From the IMG/VR virus record IMGVR_UViG_3300003322_000296, positions 1 to 28,046 of that record: a stretch of 28,046 nucleotides of DNA; one strand, written 5' to 3'. Positions within the stretch are counted from its first letter, which is position 1; every line of letters begins with the position of its first letter. This document shows positions 21,874 through 28,046 of this stretch, one piece after another. The DNA is from a virus. The position numbers were made by a program, and so were the translations under genes. The notes beneath the pieces were generated by a model. That model saw only the letters and a list, made by a program, of their open reading frames with translations. It was not told where the DNA came from and did no database searches.

Positions 21874-23354
21874 TGAGCATCGGCTTTAAACAGATCCCTT
21901 CCAACATCCGCGTGCCGCTGTTCTACGCTGAAACGGACAATTCGCAGGCAAACAGCGCGCAGGCGCCGCAGCGTGCGCTGATCATCGGCCAGATTACCGC
22001 CGCAGGCAACGGTGCGCCCAACGTGCCGTTGATGTCGCAGGGTGTATCCGATGCTGCGTCGGTCGGTGGCCCCGGCTCGATGCTGCACCTGATGACGCAG
22101 ATCTACCGCCTGAACGACACCTTCGGCGAGGTGTGGTACTTGCCGCTCGCGGACGACCCCGCTGCGGTTGCTGCCACTGGCACCGTCGCCTTCACCGCCG
22201 CCCCGACTGCCAACGGCACGCTGAGCCTGTACATCGGTGGCGTCAAGGTCGCGATGCCGGTGCTGAGCACGCAGACGACCGCCGCGCTGGCGACTGCACT
22301 GGCCGCAGCAATCAACGCGACACCGAACCTCCCGGTCTCGGCGACGACGGCGACCAACACGGTGACGTTGACGGCGCTGAACAAAGGCCCATGCGGCAAT
22401 GACATCGACCTGCGCCTGAACTACTTGGGAACGCGCGGTGGCGAAGTACTTCCTGCCGGCCTGACTGCGACAATCACGCAGATGACCGGCGGCGCAACTG
22501 CACCGAACCTGACCAACGCGCTGGCAAACCTGGCTAACCTGGCATTCGACTTCATCGCGTGCCCGTATACCGACGCGACGAGCCTGAATGCTGTGCAGGC
22601 GCTGCTGAACGATGCCAATGGCCGCTGGAGCTGGTCGACGCAGCTCTATGGTGGTGCCTTCGCTGCCCTGCGTGGCACGGTCGGCAACCTGACCACGGCA
22701 GGTGTGCTGCGCAACGATGCGCACACCTCGATCATGGGCTTCTATGACAGCCCCACGCCGAACTGGTTGTGGGCGGCTGCGCTGGCCGGTGCGGTGGCGC
22801 CAAGCGTGCGCGCCGATCCGGCGACGCCGCTGCAGACGCTGGTGATCCAGGGTGTGCTGGCACCGCCAGTGCAGTCGCGTTTCCAGCTGACCGACCGCAA
22901 CACGCTGCTATTCGACGGTATCTCCACGTTCACGGTGGCCGACGACGGCACCGTGGCCATCGAGAACCTGATCACGACCTACCAGAAGAATGCGGCCGGC
23001 AACGCCGACAACAGCTACCTGGAAGTCGAGACGCTGTACACGCTGGCCTACGTGCTACGCTCGATGAAGGGCGTGATCACCAGCAAGTATGCCCGCTGCA
23101 AGCTGGCCGCTGACGGCACGCGCTTTGGCCCCGGCGCCAATGTCGTGACGCCTAATCTGATCCGTGCGGATCTGATTGCCCAATATCGCCAGCTGGAGCA
23201 GGACGGCCTGGTGCAAAACGGCGATGCGTTCAAGGCGGGCCTGATCGTGCAGAAGAACACGCAGAACCCGAACCGCGTGGACGTTCTGTGGCCCGGATCT
23301 CTGATCAACCAGTTCCGCATCTTTGCGCTGCTGGCTCAGTTCCGCCTGCAGTAA
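21873..23354 (+). CDS. Contractile tail sheath protein, Mu gpL-like
   Basis: 493 residues. The N-terminus GFKQIPSNIRVPLFYAE is the Mu-type sheath signature; an Ala/Thr-rich variable region (about 105-210) forms the outer domains; the C-terminal LVIQGVLAPPVQSRFQLTDRN, YLEVETLYTLAYVLRSMK and GSLINQFRIFALLAQFRLQ complete the conserved core. The sheath contracts to push the tube through the cell envelope, so the virion is a myovirus. A terminator with a UUCG loop follows. Confidence 0.93.
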   Translation: MSIGFKQIPSNIRVPLFYAETDNSQANSAQAPQRALIIGQITAAGNGAPNVPLMSQGVSDAASVGGPGSMLHLMTQIYRLNDTFGEVWYLPLADDPAAVAATGTVAFTAAPTANGTLSLYIGGVKVAMPVLSTQTTAALATALAAAINATPNLPVSATTATNTVTLTALNKGPCGNDIDLRLNYLGTRGGEVLPAGLTATITQMTGGATAPNLTNALANLANLAFDFIACPYTDATSLNAVQALLNDANGRWSWSTQLYGGAFAALRGTVGNLTTAGVLRNDAHTSIMGFYDSPTPNWLWAAALAGAVAPSVRADPATPLQTLVIQGVLAPPVQSRFQLTDRNTLLFDGISTFTVADDGTVAIENLITTYQKNAAGNADNSYLEVETLYTLAYVLRSMKGVITSKYARCKLAADGTRFGPGANVVTPNLIRADLIAQYRQLEQDGLVQNGDAFKAGLIVQKNTQNPNRVDVLWPGSLINQFRIFALLAQFRLQ

Positions 23355-23376
23355 TTCTCGCACCCCACCCAACACG

Positions 23377-23398
23377 GCCGCCTTCGGGCGGCTTTTTT
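23377..23398 (+). terminator. Intrinsic terminator between sheath and tube genes
   Basis: GCCGCC (23377-23382), tetraloop TTCG, GGCGGC (23387-23392), then six T. Strong by appearance, yet inside the late operon. Confidence 0.88.
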
Positions 23399-23411
23399 AA
23401 AGGAAAGTGAT

Positions 23412-23780
23412 ATGGCAGATACGACCAACCGGCTCGCCGGTACTGCGTTTATCGCAGTGGATGGCACGACCTACATGCTGGCTGGCGACCTGAGCTACAG
23501 CCCGTCGGGTGTGACCCGCGAAACGCTGAACGGTCAGGACCGCGTGCATGGTTATTCCGAGAAGCCCAAGCAGGGCATGATCAGCGGCACGCTGCGCGAC
23601 GCTGCTGGCCTGTCGGTCGCGGCGTTTAACGCCATGACCAATGTGACGGTCACGCTGGAGCTGGCCAACGGCAAGACGGTCCTGGGGCGGAATATGTGGA
23701 CCGTGGAAGCCCAGGAGGTGAAGACCGCCGAGGGCACGTTTGAAGTGAAGTTTGAAGGTTTTAGCGTCGAGGAGATTTAA
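23412..23780 (+). CDS. Tail tube protein, Mu gpM-like
   Basis: 122 residues: a beta-rich protein with TAFIAVDGTTYMLAGDLSY, the signature HGYSEKPKQGMISGTL and EAQEVKTAEGTFEVKFEG at the end, the Tail_tube (PF10618) pattern. Stacked hexamers form the inner tail tube. AAAGGA lies 8 bases before the ATG, only 14 bases after the terminator T-run. Confidence 0.9.
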   Translation: MADTTNRLAGTAFIAVDGTTYMLAGDLSYSPSGVTRETLNGQDRVHGYSEKPKQGMISGTLRDAAGLSVAAFNAMTNVTVTLELANGKTVLGRNMWTVEAQEVKTAEGTFEVKFEGFSVEEI

Positions 23781-23782
23781 GC

Positions 23783-24133
23783 ATGAATGAATTGGAAAAC
23801 AACGATCTGGACGCCGTGGGCGTTGACCCGATGATCCTGGATGAAAAGACGATCACGCTGCGCAAGCCGGTGACGCTGGGCAAGACCGGCAAGAGCGATG
23901 GCGTCGTGTACAGCGCGCTGGACCTGCGCGAGCCGACTGGCGGCGAGCTGGAAAAGGCGTCGAAGTCGGCGACGCAATTGGGCGTCGTCCTGAACCTGAT
24001 TTCGCTGGTGGCGAAGGTACCGCGTGCTGTGGCCGAAGGCCTGTGCCAGCGTGATCTGCAGGAGGCCTCGGATTTTTTGGGCAGCTTCAGCAAGGACGAC
24101 CTGAAAACTGGCGAGACGTCGTCGCAGAGCTGA
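23783..24133 (+). CDS. Tail assembly chaperone, short form (Mu gp41-like)
   Basis: 116 residues. ITLRKPVTLGKTGKSDGVVY and LDLREPTGGELEKAS are the signature of Mu-type tail assembly proteins (PF10109), which coat the tape measure and recruit tube subunits. The zero-frame product ends KTGETSSQS after a slippery site. GGAG lies before the ATG. A longer form is made by frameshifting. Confidence 0.88.
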   Translation: MNELENNDLDAVGVDPMILDEKTITLRKPVTLGKTGKSDGVVYSALDLREPTGGELEKASKSATQLGVVLNLISLVAKVPRAVAEGLCQRDLQEASDFLGSFSKDDLKTGETSSQS

Positions 24134-24246
24134 CCAAGTATTACGGGTGGGGACCCCGTGAGGCGTGGTCCCTCACCTGGTCGGAACTGAAATGGTGGAA
24201 CCAGCAGGCTTTGCGGATGATTGAGGCGGCGAAAGATGGCAAATAA
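23783..24246 (+). CDS. Tail assembly chaperone, -1 frameshift long form (gp41-gp42 type)
   Basis: At T-TTT-TTG (24073-24079) the frames are such that a -1 slip continues without a stop to TAA at 24244-24246. The added segment contains NWRDVVAELTKYYGW and SLTWSELKWWNQQALRMIE, typical of the second tail chaperone (the Mu gp42/P2 E' kind), which has no start codon or ribosome site of its own. The long product has about 154 residues. Its last 11 bases overlap the tape measure gene. Two chaperones in a fixed ratio by frameshift is the rule in contractile and siphovirus tails. Confidence 0.85.
24073..24079 (+). promoter_or_regulatory. Slippery heptamer for -1 programmed frameshift
   Basis: TTTTTTG in the frame GAT TTT TTG, i.e. 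the X-XXY-YYZ form used by the P2 E/E' tail genes. After the slip both tRNAs re-pair (TTT TTT), and the -1 frame is open for the following 165 bases before its stop. Confidence 0.85.
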
Positions 24247-26653
24247 TTTTCAAATCACTATCACGGCGATTGACCGCGCGACGGCAGTTGTGCGCCGGAT
24301 CAACGCCGGGATGGCGCGCATCACGCAGCCGATCACCAATCTCCGCAGGGCTGCTGGTGCGTTGACCAAGGAGCTGGGCTTCGACAAGGTCGGCTCCGCG
24401 ATTGGCGCCGTGGTGAAGAACACCCGCCAGCTGGGCGGGCAGCTGATGTCGCTGCTGGGGCCGCTGGCGATCATCGCCGGCGGGGGTACGCTGGCAGGCA
24501 TTGCTGCGCTGGCGACGGAATGGGGGCGCATGGGGTCGGAGATCTCGCGCACCGCAACGATGCTGGACATGGGCGCCGACCGGCTGCAAGCGCTGCGTGG
24601 AGCTGGCGCGATGGCTGGTGTGGGCGCGCAGGAACTGACGAGCGGGCTCAAGAGCCTGGGCGATACGATGGAGGATGCGCTGTATGGGCGCAACCAACAG
24701 GCGCTGGTGGTGCTGAATCGCCTCGGCATTGGCATCCATAAGACGAAAGACGGATCGATCGATGCGGCGCGCGGATTCCGCGACCTGGCTGGCGCGATTT
24801 CCGCTACGAAGAATGTCCAGGTGCAGGGCCTGATCGCCCGCACCTTTGGCCTGGAGGCGGCGTTGCCGCTGCTGCGCAAGGGGCCGCAGGCCATTGAAGA
24901 CTATGAGCGCAAGGTGGCGTCGCTCGGCGGCATCATGAGCGGCGTCGCGCTGGACGGCGCTGTCAAGTTCAAGGAGTCGCTGGGGTATCTGGAGATCGCG
25001 ACGCAGGGCGTGCGCAACGCCATTGGCGAGAAGCTGGTGCCGATCATTGGCCCGCTGATTGATCAGCTGACCGCCTGGGTGGCGGCCAACCGTGAGCTGA
25101 TCTCGACCAAGGTGGCCGAGTTCGTCCAAGGCCTGGCGCAATGGATTTCTCAGCTCGACTTCAAGCAGATTGGCGAAGACATCCGCCAGTTTGCCATGGG
25201 CATAGAATCCCTGGTCGACAAGCTGGGCGGTTGGCAAAACGCAGCTGCAGGCGTGGTGCTGATGATGAACGCGGGCTTGCTTGCTGGCGTTATCAATCTG
25301 GGCCTGGCCATCGGGCAGCTGGCGGTCGTCTCGGTCCCGGCGGTGATTCGGGTCTTTGGTCTCTTTGCGGCTGCGACTGACGCCACTCTGGTGCCCGCGC
25401 TTGTGAAGGGACTGCGCAACGCTGCGCTGTACACTGCCACGCTCGCGGACCTGGCTGCGGGCATCCCGGTCGTAGGGTCATTGCTGGGAGCGTTGTCCGT
25501 GGGCTTTGCAAGCGTCAGCGCTGCCATTGCCGCTACGCCGGTCGGCTGGCTCATTGCCGGCGCGGCAGCCGTCGCGGCATCCGTGTATGCGATCTACAAG
25601 AACTGGGACAACATCACGGCGTACTTCAGTGCGAAGTTTGCTGGCATCAAAGCTGCGTTTGACAAGAATTGGCTGGGCGGCATCGTCAAGGCGCTGTGGG
25701 AATTCAGCCCCGTCAAGATCGTTGGCGACGCGCTGAATGGGCTGTCGAAATGGCTGTTTGACTTCGATCTGTACGATGCGGGCAAGAGCCTGGTGGGCCG
25801 CCTGATTTCGGGTGTGAAATCGGTTGCTTCCGTCCTTCCCAAGTCGGTGCTGAAATTCCTCGGCATCGAGGGCTGGGCGAATACGCCAGTTCAGGTACAG
25901 GCGGCTGTGAAAGCACCCGCAGTAGAAATGCCTACGGTCGCCGCACCGGTTACGCAGGCGCCAGTAGTGCCCTCGGCGGCTGTGCAGACGTCAGCACAGG
26001 CTGGTAGTACGACCGCTGTAAAAATGCCTACGGTGTCCGCGCCGGTGGTACAGGCGCCAGTAGTGCCCTCGTCGGCTGTGCAGACGTCTGCACAGACTGT
26101 GGCTTCGCCGCTGGGTGTGAGGAACAACAATCCGGGGAATCTGCGTCAGTGGGGCGACATGCCACGCGACGCAAAAGGGTACGCAATGTTCCCGACCCCG
26201 GAAGCGGGCTTGGCGGCGGCGGTCAAGAATCTGCGAGCGCAGCAGCAGGTTCATGGGCTCAACACAATCGAAAGCATTGTCAGCAAGTGGGCTCCACCAT
26301 CGGAGAACAACACGGCCGCCTATATTTCAGATTTGGTGAAGCGGACCGGATTTGGCGCCAAACAGCAGTTGAACCTCGACGACCCAACTACGGTGGCACC
26401 GCTCTTGTCAGGAATTATCCGACACGAGGGTAATAGCGCCGCGTACAGCGATGAGATGATCAACAAGGCCGTCGCCGCTCAGTTGGGCACGGCTCGCGGT
26501 AGCACGCAGCCGCAGGCGGCGCCACAGCAGGTTGAGGTAGCACTTACGCTCCACGGCCTGCCAGCCGGAACGTCCGCGACAGCCCAAACCAAGGGTGGGC
26601 AACCGATGCCTGTTCGGGTTGCGTATTCGATGCCAACGGGAGTAACACCATGA
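24236..26653 (+). CDS. Tail tape measure protein with C-terminal murein-hydrolase-like domain
   Basis: 805 residues from the ATG at 24236 (a frame start five codons earlier is less likely). Residues 1-230 are the helical tape measure start (FQITITAIDRATAVVRRINA; then TKELGFDKVGSAIG). Two hydrophobic regions at about 70-90 and 335-460 are typical membrane-active segments. A repeated Val/Pro/Ala linker occupies about 560-625. It is followed by GVRNNNPGNLRQWG (about 627-640), YAMFPTPEAGLAAAVKNL and a segment to about 745, which is the pattern of virion-associated structural lysins. So the ruler carries its own cell-wall-cutting domain, expected to be released into the periplasm at infection. Its stop overlaps the next gene (ATGA). 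Confidence 0.88.
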   Translation: MANNFQITITAIDRATAVVRRINAGMARITQPITNLRRAAGALTKELGFDKVGSAIGAVVKNTRQLGGQLMSLLGPLAIIAGGGTLAGIAALATEWGRMGSEISRTATMLDMGADRLQALRGAGAMAGVGAQELTSGLKSLGDTMEDALYGRNQQALVVLNRLGIGIHKTKDGSIDAARGFRDLAGAISATKNVQVQGLIARTFGLEAALPLLRKGPQAIEDYERKVASLGGIMSGVALDGAVKFKESLGYLEIATQGVRNAIGEKLVPIIGPLIDQLTAWVAANRELISTKVAEFVQGLAQWISQLDFKQIGEDIRQFAMGIESLVDKLGGWQNAAAGVVLMMNAGLLAGVINLGLAIGQLAVVSVPAVIRVFGLFAAATDATLVPALVKGLRNAALYTATLADLAAGIPVVGSLLGALSVGFASVSAAIAATPVGWLIAGAAAVAASVYAIYKNWDNITAYFSAKFAGIKAAFDKNWLGGIVKALWEFSPVKIVGDALNGLSKWLFDFDLYDAGKSLVGRLISGVKSVASVLPKSVLKFLGIEGWANTPVQVQAAVKAPAVEMPTVAAPVTQAPVVPSAAVQTSAQAGSTTAVKMPTVSAPVVQAPVVPSSAVQTSAQTVASPLGVRNNNPGNLRQWGDMPRDAKGYAMFPTPEAGLAAAVKNLRAQQQVHGLNTIESIVSKWAPPSENNTAAYISDLVKRTGFGAKQQLNLDDPTTVAPLLSGIIRHEGNSAAYSDEMINKAVAAQLGTARGSTQPQAAPQQVEVALTLHGLPAGTSATAQTKGGQPMPVRVAYSMPTGVTP
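25982..25997. repeat. 16-bp palindrome, copy 5 (one mismatch)
   Basis: GTGCAGACGTCAGCAC; the twelfth base is A instead of T, which breaks the symmetry. It keeps the VQTSA reading. Part of tandem unit 1. Confidence 0.85.
26078..26093. repeat. 16-bp palindrome, copy 6
   Basis: Perfect copy in tandem unit 2, read as VQTSA; symmetry extends one further base on each side (T left, A right). Confidence 0.9.
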
Positions 26654-28046
26654 GCCTAGACCAACTGACCGGCGGCGCACAGTCGCTGGCCAACGCGGTA
26701 TCGAGCGGTCAAAACGTCACCAACCGCCTTGCATCCGACTTCGGGGCAGGCGGCAAGGCTGGCGCAGGGGCCTGGCAGGCCAAGCTGCGGCCGGCGTCGT
26801 TTCGTGGCGTGCAGTTCACGGTTCTTGAAGGCCAGTTGAAATTTGGCCGCCGCAGCATCATCCACGAATATCCCTACCGAGATACGGTCTGGGTGGAAGA
26901 CCTGGGCCGCATGGCGCGGCGCATCGCCTTCACGGCATACATCGTCGGCGACGACGTGGTAGCGCAGCGCGACCGTCTCCTAAAGGTTTGCGAAGAGGCG
27001 GCGGCAGTCGAGGGCGGCGAACTGGTTCACCCGACGCTTGGCCGGATCACAGTCAGCTTGGCGGACGGCGTCACGTGCGCGGAGCGCTGGGAACGGGGAC
27101 GCTATTTCGAGTTGGCGTTTTCTTTCGTTGAGCAAGGGAAGCGCATCTTCCCCAATTCTTCGGTGGATACGCAGTCGGCTGTGGCCAGCGCCGCCGATAA
27201 AGCGAAAGCGGCGGCAAAGGCGTCCCTGATCAGTGCGGTGGCCGGTGCTTTGAAAACAGGGATGGGCGTCGTGTCCCAGGCGACATCAGCGGTAGCGGCG
27301 TGGGCGGGGGCAGCTCAGCGCCTGGTCAACGATGCGACCAACCTTTACCATTTCGTGCAGACCCTGCCGGGCGAGTTTGGTCGGATGTTCGGGAGCAATT
27401 CGACTCGGAAAGCCGGGAGCAGCGCGACGGTCGACAGCCTGGTGGCGCAGGGGGCCGCATCCCGTGCAAAGGTGGCGGTGACCGCGACCAGCGTGGCGAA
27501 CGCTGCTGTGGCCCTGAGCACGGTAGCCAGGAGCGGAATCGGGACCTTGCAGGCGTCCGCCGGCAGTGGCGTGGTGGCGCCAGCGACTTCTAGCGCGCTG
27601 TCCTCGTACGTCGATGCCGTCTACGCACTGACGGCTGCGGTTGCCACCGCGGCGCCGTCGCCGCCTGACGCTCTGCGGCTGCTGACGAGCCTGGTCAGCG
27701 CGGCGCCGCCCCTGCCGGCTGGACTTGAGGCACCGGTCTATCCGCTAAATCCTGTGACGCCGGTCTCTAACGCCCAGGCGGTTGCCCTGATGGCAGGTGC
27801 CTCGGCTGACCTTTTCCGTCGGGCGGGAGTGATTGCGCTGGCCCAGGCGAGCGCGACCTACGTGCCGACATCTACGGACGATGCTGTGGCAGTGCGCCAG
27901 CAGGTAACGCAACTGCTGGATGCAGAAATGCAGATCGCGGCAGACCAAGGGCAAGACGAAACCTATCAAGCACTGCATGAGGCGCGCACGGCCGTGGTCC
28001 AAGACCTGACTGCCCGCGCTTCTGATCTTTCCACCATGGTGCAAGT
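26650..28046 (+). CDS. DNA circularisation / tail-baseplate protein, Mu gp43-like (cut by window end)
   Basis: The frame starts at ATG 26650, overlapping the tape measure stop as ATGA, and is open to the window edge (465 codons seen). Residues about 43-150 contain WQAKLRPASFRGVQFTV, HEYPYRDTVWVEDLGRMARR and FTAYIVGDDVV, the DNA_circ_N family (PF07157). Despite the name from Mu studies, the protein belongs to the tail tip/baseplate hub assembly in Mu-like tails. After about residue 170 the sequence becomes Ala/Ser/Val-rich and helical. The C-terminus is not in the window. Confidence 0.88.
   Translation, partial: MSLDQLTGGAQSLANAVSSGQNVTNRLASDFGAGGKAGAGAWQAKLRPASFRGVQFTVLEGQLKFGRRSIIHEYPYRDTVWVEDLGRMARRIAFTAYIVGDDVVAQRDRLLKVCEEAAAVEGGELVHPTLGRITVSLADGVTCAERWERGRYFELAFSFVEQGKRIFPNSSVDTQSAVASAADKAKAAAKASLISAVAGALKTGMGVVSQATSAVAAWAGAAQRLVNDATNLYHFVQTLPGEFGRMFGSNSTRKAGSSATVDSLVAQGAASRAKVAVTATSVANAAVALSTVARSGIGTLQASAGSGVVAPATSSALSSYVDAVYALTAAVATAAPSPPDALRLLTSLVSAAPPLPAGLEAPVYPLNPVTPVSNAQAVALMAGASADLFRRAGVIALAQASATYVPTSTDDAVAVRQQVTQLLDAEMQIAADQGQDETYQALHEARTAVVQDLTARASDLSTMVQ

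Larger units (their letters stand above)
25926..26101 (+). repeat. 96-bp tandem duplication in the tape measure linker
   Basis: Unit 1 (from 25926) and unit 2 (from 26022) are exactly 96 bp apart and share most bases. Both encode a 32-residue unit with MPTV-APV-QAPVVPS and end in the palindrome read as VQTSAQ. Unit 2 is complete up to about 26101. The period is a multiple of three, so the frame is kept. Confidence 0.85.

Noticed and set aside
24107-24118. A-run (CTGAAAACTGG) as an alternative frameshift site for the tail chaperones
   Set aside because: It does not fit the X-XXY-YYZ pattern in the zero frame, while TTTTTTG upstream fits exactly and the -1 frame is open from there.
1-28046. 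CRISPR array, insertion sequence or Mu-type transposase
   Set aside because: No regularly spaced repeats with variable spacers, no transposase motif and no terminal inverted repeats were seen. The Mu-like part is limited to tail genes.

Overview
This window is the left part of an integrated temperate phage (prophage) in a GC-rich proteobacterium, most likely a betaproteobacterium of the Burkholderiales/Oxalobacteraceae type. That host guess rests on GC-rich codon use, the style of the phage genes and the sequence of the tRNA fragment at the edge; it is inference. The window starts inside the last 19 bases of a tRNA-Ser gene (T-arm, 7-nt acceptor strand, discriminator G, CCA), which fits an attL site. 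The right end cuts a tail gene, so the rest of the tail, the lysis genes and attR lie outside.

Layout. (1) 1-1203: attL, possible integrase arm sites, and a two-gene cargo unit between att and int: a Panacea/SocA-domain protein overlapping a small two-helix membrane protein, under a promoter that carries a dyad. (2) 1248-5817, minus strand: a leftward operon of two small unknown genes, a large ParB-like protein, a 28-residue membrane microprotein, an unknown gene, an excisionase-like gene and a tyrosine integrase. (3) 5903-7820: control region with a small unknown gene, an Arc-type repressor, a CI-like HTH repressor, a divergent Cro/YdaS-like gene and a CII/YmfL-like regulator. One 13-bp operator motif occurs at both the leftward operon promoter and the repressor/cro switch. 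(4) 7820-11213: replication module with a primase-helicase (TOPRIM plus P4-type ATPase) followed by an origin-like array of 9-bp iterons facing each other across an AT-rich stretch. (5) 11319-11875: late control module with a Q-like gene whose stop codon lies in a strong promoter, followed by two intrinsic terminators. (6) 12278-21667: lambda-type head genes (Nu1, GpA, gpW-like, lambda-type portal, S49 protease, separate acidic scaffold, D, E, joining proteins). (7) 21676-28046: Mu-type contractile tail genes (DUF2635, sheath, tube, frameshifted tail chaperones, tape measure with a C-terminal murein-hydrolase-like domain, DNA-circularisation protein). The virion is therefore predicted to be a myovirus with a lambda-like head and a Mu-like tail, integrated by a site-specific integrase rather than by transposition.

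The most unexpected signal is a perfect 16-bp palindrome, GTGCAGACGTCTGCAC. It is present five times exactly and once with a single mismatch, scattered over unrelated genes and read in different frames. It is either a host-wide iterated palindrome or a dispersed protein-binding site. A phage ParB-like protein is encoded nearby and one copy lies inside its own gene.

Expected logic: the repressor silences the leftward (int/xis/ParB) operon and the cro promoter. On induction cro, cII-like and replication genes are expressed, then the Q-like protein lets polymerase read from the late promoter through the leader terminators and probably through the two terminators inside the head/tail operon. All family assignments come from reading motifs by eye; no database search was run.
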